A DNA stretch of 64,000 nucleotides. Source: Virgibacillus oceani (GTDB lineage Bacteria; Bacillota; Bacilli; Bacillales; Amphibacillaceae). A program made the translations under genes and the position numbers. Positions 7,354-15,503 of the stretch are shown here, piece by piece; the first letter of the stretch is position 1; the number at the start of each line of letters is the position of its first letter. The notes under the pieces are model-generated. The model was not told where the DNA came from, ran no database searches, and worked only from the letters and a program-made list of their open reading frames with translations. Where the stretch lies: positions 36,106 through 100,105 of the forward strand of contig NZ_BMFR01000013.1 of the NCBI RefSeq assembly GCF_014638995.1, given 5' to 3'.

Positions 7354-7896
7354 ATGGTAGGTTGGTTTATTGTAGCATGTGAAATTGGCTTTTGGGTATT
7401 TGTAATCGCAGGGTTAGTAGCAAGATATTTGCTGAAAAAGAAAAAACTTGGTGCATTTTTATTATTTTGTACACCAGTTGTGGATCTGCTTCTTTTAATT
7501 GCAACTGTCATTGATTTAAAAAATGGGGCAACGGCAACATCAATGCATGGTGTGGCTGCTATCTATATCGGGGTCAGTGTTGCATTTGGGCACAAGATGA
7601 TCAAGTGGGCGGATGAACGTTTTGCTTATAAATTCGCTAATGGACCCAAACCTGCTAAAAAGAAAAAATACGGAAAGGAATATGCAAGAAACGAACGGAT
7701 TGGCTGGTATCATCATTTACTCGCGTGGATCATCGGTATGGGATTATTGGGTGCTGTTATTCTTTATATTCATAATCAAAACCAAACAGAAGCATTATTT
7801 CAAACAATGAAATTATGGAGCCTTGTATTGGTTATCGATTTTGCGATTAGTTTCAGTTACACCATTTTTCCAAAAAAGGAATCCAGCATATTTTGA
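7354..7896 (+). CDS. Four-helix membrane protein (YmcC-like)
   Basis: 180 residues with four predicted transmembrane segments at about residues 3-24, 33-52, 64-82 and 120-142, plus a weaker one near 153-172. A basic cytoplasmic loop (GPKPAKKKKYGKEYARNER) separates the two halves. The sequence recalls B. subtilis YmcC, a membrane protein of unknown role; this is from memory. ATG 7354 is preceded by AAAAAGGGG. It is divergent from the TetR gene and shares the operator region, so it is probably the repressor's target. The conserved pairs WADERF and WYHHLLAW may mark functional sites. Confidence 0.75.
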   Translation: MVGWFIVACEIGFWVFVIAGLVARYLLKKKKLGAFLLFCTPVVDLLLLIATVIDLKNGATATSMHGVAAIYIGVSVAFGHKMIKWADERFAYKFANGPKPAKKKKYGKEYARNERIGWYHHLLAWIIGMGLLGAVILYIHNQNQTEALFQTMKLWSLVLVIDFAISFSYTIFPKKESSIF

Positions 7897-7950
7897 TGCA
7901 TACCGATTGATTGGCTTTTTAGTCATTTTTTTGTTATAGTTCATGCAAAA

Positions 7951-7983
7951 GGGAAGGGACGCTGAGGTCTGTCCCCCTGTCCT
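7951..7983. repeat. Degenerate GGGAC/GTCCC palindromic repeat
   Basis: GGGAC...GTCTGTCCCC between two genes; a decayed relative of the perfect palindrome at 8914-8940. Confidence 0.45.
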
Positions 7984-8006
7984 GCTAAACGGAAGAAGGA
8001 TTTCGG

Positions 8007-8957
8007 GTGAAAAGTGATCAATCCATTGCCATTTATTTTTTGCTGCTGTTGGTTCCGTTGTTTTGGGGTGGTGCATTTGTTGCGGCGGAGCATGTTATAA
8101 CGGAAATACCACCTGTTACAGCAGCTGCTTTTCGTTTCGGAAGTGCTGGCATGCTGCTTCTTCTCTTTGTGTTATGGCAAAAGAAGCTTGATTTTACAGC
8201 AATTCGGAAACAATGGAGAGCACTTTTGTTAATGGCCATCACAGGTATATTCGGCTACAATGTTTTTTTCTTTATTGCGCTGGATATTACCACAGCAATC
8301 AACGGATCGTTAATTGTAGCTACAACCCCTGTCCTTGTTACATTGGGAGCAGTGCTGTTTTTAGGGGAAGTGTGGAATAAACAACTTGGATTTGGACTTC
8401 TTTTATCGTTAATCGGTGTCATCGTTGTCATCTCTAAAGGATCCCTAACAACCTTGGTATCCTTGGAATTTAACTTAGGCGATTTGTTATTTATTGGTGG
8501 ATTATTAAGCTGGGTCGCACATGGTTTATTGGGGAAAGCTGCAATGCGTGATGTATCACCAGTCGTAACAACCACACTGACAACATTGATCGGGTCTGTC
8601 CTATTATTTATCGTATCCTTATTTGAACACTCTTGGGGTAAATTAATGGTTATGTCTAGTCAAGCATGGGGCGAGATGGTGTTTATGATAATTTGCTCCT
8701 CCGTAATCGGCTTTCTCCTGTGGAATAGTGGGATTAAACGGATTGGTGCAAGTAAATCCAGTATCTATATGAACCTAGTACCAATAAATACTGCTTGGAT
8801 CGCTGTCGTATTATATGATTCCACAATTACATGGACACAAATTATTGGCATGGCAATGGTAATCGCAGGTGTTTATTTTGTCACGCTGCATCCATATTTG
8901 AAAACGAAACAGAGGGACAAGGGGTCAGACCCCTTGTCCCGCACTTTAACGAAATAA
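8007..8957 (+). CDS. DMT superfamily transporter (EamA type)
   Basis: 316 residues with ten predicted membrane helices in two EamA repeats (about 10-140 and 155-295), the usual topology for drug/metabolite exporters; the substrate is unknown. The start is GTG 8007 with AGAAGGA six bases upstream. The last 15 or so codons (after KTK) are encoded by a perfect inverted repeat at 8914-8940, so the tail beginning QRDKGSDPL is probably not ancestral. Likely read together with fni, which begins 17 bp downstream. Confidence 0.88.
   Translation: MKSDQSIAIYFLLLLVPLFWGGAFVAAEHVITEIPPVTAAAFRFGSAGMLLLLFVLWQKKLDFTAIRKQWRALLLMAITGIFGYNVFFFIALDITTAINGSLIVATTPVLVTLGAVLFLGEVWNKQLGFGLLLSLIGVIVVISKGSLTTLVSLEFNLGDLLFIGGLLSWVAHGLLGKAAMRDVSPVVTTTLTTLIGSVLLFIVSLFEHSWGKLMVMSSQAWGEMVFMIICSSVIGFLLWNSGIKRIGASKSSIYMNLVPINTAWIAVVLYDSTITWTQIIGMAMVIAGVYFVTLHPYLKTKQRDKGSDPLSRTLTK
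8914..8940. repeat. Perfect GGGACAAGGGGT palindrome within gene 3' end
   Basis: 12-bp arms GGGACAAGGGGT (8914-8925) and ACCCCTTGTCCC (8929-8940) with a 3-base loop. It lies inside the coding sequence of the transporter, 17 bp before its stop. The same motif recurs at 21.6, 32.35 and 39.42 kb. Confidence 0.85.
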
Positions 8958-8974
8958 TGTAAGGATGTGTAGAT

Positions 8975-10030
8975 ATGGAAGAGGGAATTAATAAGAGGAA
9001 GACAGAGCATATTCGGCTTTGTCTAAATGAAAATGTAGAAGGGGTAAATAAGACAACTGGTTTAGAAGGTATTTCGTTTATACATAATGCATTACCGGAA
9101 ATTGACTTCGCTGATATCAGGCTGGATACAAGCTTTTTAAATAAAATGCTCAAGGCGCCATTCCTGGTAAGCTCCATGACGGGCGGTTCAGAACTTGCAG
9201 CGCAAATCAACCATAATCTAGCAATAGCCGCAGAGGAAAAAGGCTGGGCGATCGCACTTGGGTCAACTAGGGCACTGCTTGAAAGTGATGCACATAAGGA
9301 ATCATTTTTAGTGCGTAACCACGCGCCAACAGCTCCCTTAATAGCGAACATTGGTGCTGTCCAATTAAATTACGGGTATGGTGCGGAAGAATGCCAGCGA
9401 CTGATCGATATGACGGAGGCGGATTCGCTTTATTTGCATTTGAATAGTTTGCAAGAGGTCGTACAGGATGAAGGGGATTTGAATTTTAACGCATTGCTTC
9501 CTAAAATCGAACAGATATGCAAGGCTGTAGATGCACCTGTCGGGGTAAAGGAGGTTGGCTTCGGTATCGATGGTACAGTTGCCAGGAAATTATATGATGC
9601 TGGGATAACATATATCGATGTTGCAGGTGCAGGTGGAACGTCGTGGAGTCAGGTCGAAAAGCTTCGGTCACAAGATCCATTAAGAAAAGCTGCTGCGGAG
9701 GCATTTAATAACTGGGGCATTCCAACAAAAGATTGTATTGTATCTGTCCGCAGTCAGCTTCCAAATGTTCCGTTAGTTGCAAGTGGCGGGATGAAAACCG
9801 GTGTTGATGCAGCAAAAGCTATTACAATCGGTGCCGATGTCATTGGTTTTGCACGCCAATTGCTGCAGGCTGCAACGGAATCAGCAGAAAATGTCATCCA
9901 AACAATGGAACAAATCGAATTTGAATTAAAAATGACGATGTTTGGGATCGGCGTGAAAAACCTGGATGAATTAAAAAACACAAAACGCGTCTCCATTATG
10001 GGTAAATCCTTGCTGAATGAAAACAGCTAA
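8975..10030 (+). CDS. fni: Type 2 isopentenyl-diphosphate isomerase
   Basis: FMN- and NADPH-dependent interconversion of IPP and DMAPP, cytosolic. 351 residues, standard length. The N-terminus INKRKTEHIRLCLNENVEG carries the conserved R-K-EHI motif. Other landmarks are FLVSSMTGG, SLYLHLNSLQEVVQDEGD (with the catalytic-region Gln/Glu), VGVKEVGFG, AGAGGTSW (phosphate loop) and VASGGMKTGVDAAKAI (FMN phosphate site). The enzyme supplies the DMAPP needed by the MEP pathway and replaces the unrelated type 1 enzyme in bacilli. The ATG is preceded by AAGGA. Its stop codon lies in the terminator stem. Confidence 0.95.
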   Translation: MEEGINKRKTEHIRLCLNENVEGVNKTTGLEGISFIHNALPEIDFADIRLDTSFLNKMLKAPFLVSSMTGGSELAAQINHNLAIAAEEKGWAIALGSTRALLESDAHKESFLVRNHAPTAPLIANIGAVQLNYGYGAEECQRLIDMTEADSLYLHLNSLQEVVQDEGDLNFNALLPKIEQICKAVDAPVGVKEVGFGIDGTVARKLYDAGITYIDVAGAGGTSWSQVEKLRSQDPLRKAAAEAFNNWGIPTKDCIVSVRSQLPNVPLVASGGMKTGVDAAKAITIGADVIGFARQLLQAATESAENVIQTMEQIEFELKMTMFGIGVKNLDELKNTKRVSIMGKSLLNENS

Positions 10031-10056
10031 AGCACAGTGCTTTAGCTGTTTTTTAC
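10022..10056 (+). terminator. Terminator overlapping the fni stop codon
   Basis: 13-bp stem 10022-10034 / 10038-10050 (AACAGCTAAAGCA and its complement) followed by Ts; the TAA stop is inside the left arm. Confidence 0.9.
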
Positions 10057-10094
10057 TTACATGTGTGTTAAACGAATAGGTGACGTAATTACCC

Positions 10095-10120
10095 GTTTGA
10101 CTGAGAATCATGAAGGGTAT
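10095..10120 (+). promoter_or_regulatory. SigB-type general stress promoter
   Basis: GTTTGA (10095-10100), 14-base spacer, GGGTAT (10115-10120). This fits the SigB consensus GTTTAA-N12-15-GGGTAT. It is 30 bp upstream of the YdaT-like gene, a family known to belong to the B. subtilis stress regulon. Confidence 0.8.
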
Positions 10121-10149
10121 CGTAACTAAAAATGAAGGAGGAGTATGTT

Positions 10150-10599
10150 ATGCCTTGGACATTAAATGACTATCCTTCATCCATGAAAAACTTGGACAAA
10201 ATCGTACGGAAAAAAGCTATTGATATAGCAAATTCAATGGTAGATGAAGGATACGACGAAGGACGGGCAATACCAATAGCAACTGAGCAAGCAAAGGAAT
10301 GGTACAATAATGCGGAAAAAGGTGTGGTCAAAGAATATGCGGATGAAGGCAGCCCCGCTGAACGTTCAGCAGAAGGGAGAAAATATGATGGCAATCCGGA
10401 ACGCCTGTTGGAGGGTGAGCATGTAGTTGCACATGAAAATGGCTGGGCAGTAAAATCCAGTAATGCGAAGAAGCCTGCAGCAGTATTTGAAACGAAGGGG
10501 GAGGCAGTAAAACGCGCAAGGGAAATAGCGAGAAATAAAGGAACAAAATTAACTGTATTTAAATTGGATGGCTCTGTTCAGGAACAACAATCCTATTAA
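10150..10599 (+). CDS. YdaT-like general stress protein (DUF2188)
   Basis: 149 residues counted from ATG 10150, which has AAGGAGGAG nine bases upstream; an earlier ATG at 10132 overlaps that ribosome site and is rejected. The N-terminal third (MPWTLNDYPSSMKNLD... RKKAIDIANSM) resembles B. subtilis YdaT. The C-terminal part (HVVAHENGWAVKSSNAKKPAAVF ... AREIARNKGTKLTVFKLDG) is a DUF2188 domain, a short beta-rich fold in which Trp-AVK is conserved. Biochemical role unknown. A SigB promoter directly upstream predicts induction by salt, ethanol or energy stress. Confidence 0.88.
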   Translation: MPWTLNDYPSSMKNLDKIVRKKAIDIANSMVDEGYDEGRAIPIATEQAKEWYNNAEKGVVKEYADEGSPAERSAEGRKYDGNPERLLEGEHVVAHENGWAVKSSNAKKPAAVFETKGEAVKRAREIARNKGTKLTVFKLDGSVQEQQSY

Positions 10600-10605
10600 T
10601 ATTAT

Positions 10606-10838
10606 GAGACTGGGACATAACTAAATTGTATAATCCAAAGCCGAAGATTTCACCATACTACAGTAGGAAATACACGGAGACTCCTGCGGGAAAAAAAGCC
10701 TAGGTGAGACTACGTAGGGCGATAGCTCGGAGTAGGCTCAGGGCAGCCCGCGGAAAGCGTAATGTATTTCTGTAGCGGTATGTATGCACCAACTATGTTC
10801 GGATTTTATTTTGGTTAAAACACTTTTGTCCCAGGCTC
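10606..10838. mobile_element. MITE-like element with GAGxCTGGGACA ends
   Basis: About 233 bp with imperfect terminal inverted repeats: GAGACTGGGACATAAC at the left, and GAGCCTGGGACAAAAG reading inward from the right. A second, inner inverted repeat joins CTACAGTAGGAAATACA to TGTATTTCTGTAG. The core has GGAGACTCCTGCGGG and CCCGCGGAAAGCG, which are shared with the elements at 17.4, 38.2 and 63.8 kb although the outer ends differ. It has no coding capacity. It occupies nearly the whole gap between the YdaT-like and MBL genes. Confidence 0.75.
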
Positions 10839-10899
10839 ATTTTTATTCATATTTTTCAAGGCGGATTCAAATACTAGTAAAAAAAGTGAGGTAATTGCA

Positions 10900-11763
10900 A
10901 TGGATGAACAAATGCATGAAAGTAAAGATAATAAATTTATCCCGATGACATCGATATTGAGTGGAACGGGACAAAAGGTTAGTAATGATGTTTATTATTA
11001 TACGGATCAAATTGTGAACATGTGTTTTATCGGACTTCCTAATGAGGGTGAATGGGTATTAGTGGATGCAGGGTTGCCTAATGCTGCTTCCGAAATCCGC
11101 TCAGTCGCAGTGGATCGTTTTGGAAGAGAAAGCAGACCATCTGCAATTATTTTAACCCATGGACATTTTGATCATGTTGGTGGATTAATTGAGTTAGTAG
11201 AAGAATGGGAAGTGCCAGTTTATGCACACGAACTTGAACTTCCGTATTTAACAGGGGAAGAAAGCTATCCTGAACCAGATGCAACTGTGGAGGGTGGTCT
11301 TTTGGCAAAAATCTCTCCTTGGTATCCGAATCAGCCAATAAATTTAGGTGATGCAGTTAAAGCATTACCAGATGACAATAGTGTACCAGGGCTGGAAGAT
11401 TGGAAATGGATACATACTCCTGGCCATTCTCCTGGGCATGTGTCATTTTTTAGGGAAAATGATAAAACACTTCTATCGGGTGATGCTGTTATTACCGTTA
11501 GGCAGGATAAGTTTTACAATGTTTTGATGCAAACGGAAGAGGTGAATGGACCTCCGCGTTATTTAACTACGGACTGGAACGCAGCTTTTGAATCAGTAAA
11601 AAAGCTGAAACAGTTACAGCCCAATGTCCTAGTATCCGGGCATGGTCATTTCATGGGGGGTGATGATTTATCAGAGGGATTGCAAAACCTTGTGGAAAAC
11701 TTTGATAAACTTGCCATTCCAGACTATGGCCGTTATGTTGATGGTCAGGATAATATACATTAG
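10900..11763 (+). CDS. MBL-fold metal-dependent hydrolase
   Basis: 287 residues, cytosolic. The metallo-beta-lactamase motif THGHFDHVGG gives H87, H89, D91 and H92. Further ligands are H176 or H180 (HTPGHSPGHVSFF), D195 (LLSGD) and H248/H250 (SGHGHFMGG), so a two-metal site is intact. The fold covers glyoxalase II-like thioesterases, lactonases and others, and the substrate cannot be read from sequence. ATG 10900 follows GTGAGGTAATTGCA, a moderate ribosome site. The gene appears monocistronic, although frnE starts 91 bp downstream without an obvious terminator in between. Confidence 0.85.
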   Translation: MDEQMHESKDNKFIPMTSILSGTGQKVSNDVYYYTDQIVNMCFIGLPNEGEWVLVDAGLPNAASEIRSVAVDRFGRESRPSAIILTHGHFDHVGGLIELVEEWEVPVYAHELELPYLTGEESYPEPDATVEGGLLAKISPWYPNQPINLGDAVKALPDDNSVPGLEDWKWIHTPGHSPGHVSFFRENDKTLLSGDAVITVRQDKFYNVLMQTEEVNGPPRYLTTDWNAAFESVKKLKQLQPNVLVSGHGHFMGGDDLSEGLQNLVENFDKLAIPDYGRYVDGQDNIH

Positions 11764-11854
11764 AAAAGCTTTCCATTTCTGTTTTCATAAGCACATTATT
11801 GTTTTGAAAAATAGGTATTGTGCTACAATTATTACAGAAATGTGAGGTGTTTTG

Positions 11855-12577
11855 ATGAAAATTGAAGTATGGTCAGATTTTGTTTGCCCATATTGTTATA
11901 TTGGGAAACGGAGACTTGAAAACGCGTTAGATCAATTTTCCCACAAAGATCATGTAACGATTGAATATAAAAGTTATCAATTGGATCCAAATGCGAAAGA
12001 AGCTCCTGGTAAAACGATTCATGAATTATTGGCTGATAAGTATGGAATGAGCGTTGAAAAAGCTAAACATATGAATGAGGATCTTGGTAAACAGGCCGCA
12101 GAACTGGGGCTGGTGTACAATTTTGATACAATGCAGCATACAAACACGTTTGATGCACATAGGCTTGCTAAATATGCGGAAACGAAAGGCTTAGGTAAAG
12201 AAATGACAGAGCGCTTATTAAAAGCCTATTTCACGGATTCTAAGCTTTTAAGTGATTACAGCACATTAGTTGAACTTGCGGGTGAGGTTGGGTTGGATCA
12301 AGATGACGTGACATCATTGCTGCAGGTGAACAAATATGCCTCAAAGGTGCGTGATGATGAGGAACAGGCAAGACAAATTGGAGTGCAAGGTGTTCCGTTT
12401 TTCGTTTTCAATGAAAAATATGCCGTGTCAGGTACGCAACCTGTGGAAGTGTTCACAGAGGTACTGGATAAGGTATGGGAAGAAGAAAAGGATAAACCCG
12501 TTCTTCAATCGTTAAATCCTAAAAAGTCTAAAACCACGTATTGTACTGGCGATGGCTGTGAAGAGGCAGAAGAATAG
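11855..12577 (+). CDS. FrnE-like DsbA family oxidoreductase with C-terminal CX4C
   Basis: 240 residues from ATG 11855 (GTGAGGTG upstream). Thioredoxin-like fold with CPYC at residues 11-14 (SDFVCPYCYIGKRR) and the long helical insertion typical of the FrnE/2-hydroxychromene-2-carboxylate isomerase-like group. VQGVPFFVFNEKYAVSGTQP provides the cis-proline loop. The C-terminus carries a second cysteine motif, YCTGDGCEEAEE, i.e. CX4C. Such an extra CX4C is described for Deinococcus FrnE, where it exchanges disulfides with CXXC; the parallel is an inference. No signal peptide, so it is cytosolic, probably a thiol-oxidative stress protein. Confidence 0.87.
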   Translation: MKIEVWSDFVCPYCYIGKRRLENALDQFSHKDHVTIEYKSYQLDPNAKEAPGKTIHELLADKYGMSVEKAKHMNEDLGKQAAELGLVYNFDTMQHTNTFDAHRLAKYAETKGLGKEMTERLLKAYFTDSKLLSDYSTLVELAGEVGLDQDDVTSLLQVNKYASKVRDDEEQARQIGVQGVPFFVFNEKYAVSGTQPVEVFTEVLDKVWEEEKDKPVLQSLNPKKSKTTYCTGDGCEEAEE

Positions 12578-12591
12578 AACGGTAATTAGAT

Positions 12592-12641
12592 AAGGCTCAC
12601 TTCAAGGGAGTAGAAACACTTTCCTGGAGTGAGCCTTTTTT
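12592..12641 (+). terminator. Terminator after the FrnE-like gene
   Basis: Imperfect long stem from AAGGCTCACTTCAAGGGA to TTCCTGGAGTGAGCC, then a T run. Confidence 0.8.
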
Positions 12642-12724
12642 GCTGCAGGTAAACGCCGATACAGTAGGTGCGGTAAACTAAAAGGTTGTTCACTTAATAG
12701 TAAAAATTTTTCCATTAAACGGTG

Positions 12725-12752
12725 TTGACGGTTTCTAGTAATGTGCTATAAT
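12725..12752 (+). promoter_or_regulatory. SigA promoter of the siderophore transport operon
   Basis: TTGACG (12725-12730), 16-base spacer, TATAAT (12747-12752). Transcription would start near 12759, just before the Fur box. Confidence 0.75.
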
Positions 12753-12770
12753 CAATTATAGTCTCTAATT

Positions 12771-12789
12771 GATAATGAATATCATTATT
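12771..12789. promoter_or_regulatory. Fur box
   Basis: GATAATGAATATCATTATT, matching the 19-bp GATAATGATAATCATTATC consensus at nearly all positions. It covers the early transcribed region of the yclNOPQ operon, so iron-replete repression is predicted. Confidence 0.85.
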
Positions 12790-12837
12790 AATTAGATCAG
12801 TTAAAAAGTAATAACTATTATAATGAGAAGGTTTTAT

Positions 12838-13791
12838 ATGAAGATTCGTTATCTGGTACTTATTGTGATTGTATTATCTATCAGCTCCGTTTTTATTGGT
12901 GTATCGAATATTGCTCCATGGGATATTTTCAATTTATCCGCGGACCAGCTGGAAATTCTGATGATCAGCCGTATTCCAAGACTTATCAGTATTCTGATTG
13001 CTGGAATGAGTATGAGTATTTGCGGTCTAATTATGCAGCAGCTTAGCCGGAATAAATTTGTATCCCCAACGACAGCGGGAACACTCGATTCCGCAAGGCT
13101 TGGAGTTTTAGTCGCTCTAATGGTATTTACATCAGCGAGTCCAATGCAGAAAATGCTTGTATCATTTTTATTTGCCTTAATTGGTACGTTTGTTTTCATG
13201 AAGATACTTGAAAAGATTAAACTCAAGGATGCCATTTTTATTCCGCTGGTAGGGCTGATGTTCGGAAACATTATTAGTTCTCTTGCAACCTTTTTTGCTT
13301 ACAAGAATGATCTAATTCAAAACATGTCCTCATGGATGCAGGGGGATTTTTCGATGATCATGAGCGGCAATTATGAGTTAATGTATGCCAGTATTCCGAT
13401 TCTCATTATTGCATACCTGTTTGCAAACAAATTTACAATTGCCGGAATGGGAGAGGATTTTTCCAAAAATTTAGGTTTAAATTATCGGCAGGTCGTTAAC
13501 ATTGGCTTGATTATTGTCGCATTAGTCACGGCATCCGTCGTTTTGACTGTAGGGGTTATTCCATTTCTGGGATTGATTATTCCGAATATCGTAACGATTT
13601 ATCAAGGGGACCATCTAAAGAAAAGTCTTTTACATACAGCATTGCTGGGAGCTGTCTTTGTACTTGCATGTGACATGATTGGCAGGTTAATCATTTACCC
13701 ATACGAAATACCAATCAGCTTGACGGTTGGTGTAATCGGAAGCGGGATTTTCATTTATTTACTGTTAAGGAGAAAGAAATATGGGCTATAA
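12838..13791 (+). CDS. yclN: Iron-siderophore ABC permease YclN
   Basis: FecCD-family permease, 317 residues from ATG 12838 (GAGAAGG six bases upstream; the ATG at 12823 contains that site and is rejected). Eight to ten membrane helices. The stretch GMSMSICGLIMQQLSRNKFVSPTTAGT is very close to B. subtilis YclN, the first permease of the petrobactin importer. The cytoplasmic EAA-like loop that contacts the ATPase is near GLNYRQVVNIG. First gene of a Fur-controlled operon; its end overlaps yclO by 11 bp. Confidence 0.92.
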   Translation: MKIRYLVLIVIVLSISSVFIGVSNIAPWDIFNLSADQLEILMISRIPRLISILIAGMSMSICGLIMQQLSRNKFVSPTTAGTLDSARLGVLVALMVFTSASPMQKMLVSFLFALIGTFVFMKILEKIKLKDAIFIPLVGLMFGNIISSLATFFAYKNDLIQNMSSWMQGDFSMIMSGNYELMYASIPILIIAYLFANKFTIAGMGEDFSKNLGLNYRQVVNIGLIIVALVTASVVLTVGVIPFLGLIIPNIVTIYQGDHLKKSLLHTALLGAVFVLACDMIGRLIIYPYEIPISLTVGVIGSGIFIYLLLRRKKYGL

Positions 13792-14731
13792 GAAAAAAAC
13801 AATCATCCTGGCAGTTATTACTGTACTCCTGGCACTTTTGTACATTTGTTATGACTTAAAAGGAAATATCGGCTACATATTGCCCAGACGAATCATGAAA
13901 GTCGTTGCGATTATTTTAACCGGTTCAGCAATTGCCTTCTCAACGACCGTGTTTATGACGATTACGAATAACCGGATTTTAACACCGAGTATTTTAGGGT
14001 TAGACTCGCTCTATCTATTAATCCAGACGTTTATCATTTTCATGTTTGGTTCCCAGTCACTTGTCATGATGAGCAGTAACATCAATTATTTTGTCTCAAT
14101 TGGGATTATGGTTTTATTTTCGTTAGTCCTTTACCGCTTTTTATTCAAAGGGGAAAAGAACAACATTTATTTCCTGTTGCTTATCGGAATGATATTAGGA
14201 ACCTTCTTTGGAAGCTTTACAGATTTTATGCAGGTCTTAATTGATCCAAATGAATTCATGGTTGCGCGTGACCGGATGTTTGCTAGTGTCAACAATGTAA
14301 ATTCTGACCTTGTTTATTTATCACTGGGTTTGATAGTTTTGGCAGCAATTTATTTCATGCGGTTTTATAAATATTTGGATGTTCTGGCATTAGGCAAACA
14401 CGAGGCAATAAATCTTGGCGTTCCTTATGATTATGTTGTCAAACGGCTGCTTATCATTGTTGCCATATTAATTTCAATTGCAACAGCATTAATTGGACCG
14501 ATAACATTCCTTGGATTGCTAGTTGTCAATGTAGCTTATGAATTTCTAAAGACATATCGCCATTTCTACCTAATCATTGGATCTGTATTGATAAGCATTA
14601 TTGCCTTATTGGGAGGACAATTTCTTGTAGAGGAAATCTTCACGTTTGAAACAACGGTCAGTGTCATTATTAATTTTGTTGGCGGAGTTTACTTCATTTA
14701 TCTTTTGTTAAAGGAGAATAAATCATGGTAG
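13781..14731 (+). CDS. yclO: Iron-siderophore ABC permease YclO
   Basis: Second FecCD-family permease subunit, 316 residues, with eight to ten hydrophobic segments beginning at residue 8. Landmarks are GSAIAFSTTVFMTITNNRILTPSILG cut by helix 2-3 and LNLGVPYDYV-type coupling loop (AINLGVPYDYVVKR). Forms the heterodimeric channel with YclN. Starts inside the end of yclN and overlaps yclP by 7 bp, indicating tight translational coupling. The order and pairing match the B. subtilis yclNOPQ (fpbNOPQ) operon; the exact siderophore here is inferred, not shown. Confidence 0.92.
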   Translation: MGYKKKTIILAVITVLLALLYICYDLKGNIGYILPRRIMKVVAIILTGSAIAFSTTVFMTITNNRILTPSILGLDSLYLLIQTFIIFMFGSQSLVMMSSNINYFVSIGIMVLFSLVLYRFLFKGEKNNIYFLLLIGMILGTFFGSFTDFMQVLIDPNEFMVARDRMFASVNNVNSDLVYLSLGLIVLAAIYFMRFYKYLDVLALGKHEAINLGVPYDYVVKRLLIIVAILISIATALIGPITFLGLLVVNVAYEFLKTYRHFYLIIGSVLISIIALLGGQFLVEEIFTFETTVSVIINFVGGVYFIYLLLKENKSW

Positions 14732-15483
14732 ATATTAAAGGTGTATTTAAAACATATAACCAGAAGAGTGTTATAGATGGTGTGTCTTTAACAATTGAAA
14801 AAGGCACGATTACCTCTTTTATCGGGCCGAATGGTGCAGGGAAAAGCACCTTAATTTCGATGATCAGCCGTTTGATTACAAAAGATGAAGGTGTTATTAC
14901 GATTGATGGCGAGGATATTACCAAGGCGAAAAATAATGAACTAGCGAAGAAAATCTCCATTTTGAAGCAATCCAACGCCATTAATCTTCGGCTGACGATA
15001 AGAGAGCTTGTTTCATTCGGACGTTTTCCATATTCTCAAGGGAAATTGAAGAAAGATGATTGGGAAAAAGTTGATGAAGCAATCGATTATATGGAGCTTC
15101 GGGAAATCCAGGATAAATACTTAGATGAACTGAGTGGCGGGCAGCGACAGCGTGCACACATTGCAATGGTTATTGCCCAGGATACAGAATACATTTTGCT
15201 TGATGAACCATTAAATAACCTTGACATGCGTCATTCGGTACAAATTATGAAAACGTTAAGACGCCTTGTCGATGAGCTTGATAAAACCATATTAATTGTC
15301 ATTCACGATATTAATTTCGCATCCTGCTATTCCGATCAAATCGTTGCATTGAAAAATGGAAAGATTGTTAAGCAAGGGCCAACATGTGATGTGATTGATG
15401 AATGTGTGCTTAAAGATATTTATGACATGGATATTGATATTAAAAAAATAAATGATAACCGGATTTGTGTGTTTTACGCATAA
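14725..15483 (+). CDS. yclP: Iron-siderophore ABC ATPase YclP
   Basis: 252-residue ATPase. Walker A GPNGAGKST (about residues 33-41), Q-loop near ILKQS, signature LSGGQRQRAHIAM, Walker B YILLDEPLNNLD and H-loop IVIHDINFAS are all intact. Cytoplasmic energiser of the YclN/YclO channel. Starts 7 bp before the end of yclO, and yclQ begins 20 bp after its stop. Confidence 0.94.
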   Translation: MVDIKGVFKTYNQKSVIDGVSLTIEKGTITSFIGPNGAGKSTLISMISRLITKDEGVITIDGEDITKAKNNELAKKISILKQSNAINLRLTIRELVSFGRFPYSQGKLKKDDWEKVDEAIDYMELREIQDKYLDELSGGQRQRAHIAMVIAQDTEYILLDEPLNNLDMRHSVQIMKTLRRLVDELDKTILIVIHDINFASCYSDQIVALKNGKIVKQGPTCDVIDECVLKDIYDMDIDIKKINDNRICVFYA

Positions 15484-15503
15484 AAAATATAGGAGTGATT
15501 CAA

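Noticed and set aside
10606..10838. Insertion sequence with transposase
   Set aside because: Inverted ends are present but no reading frame of useful length lies between them; MITE-like is the most that can be said.
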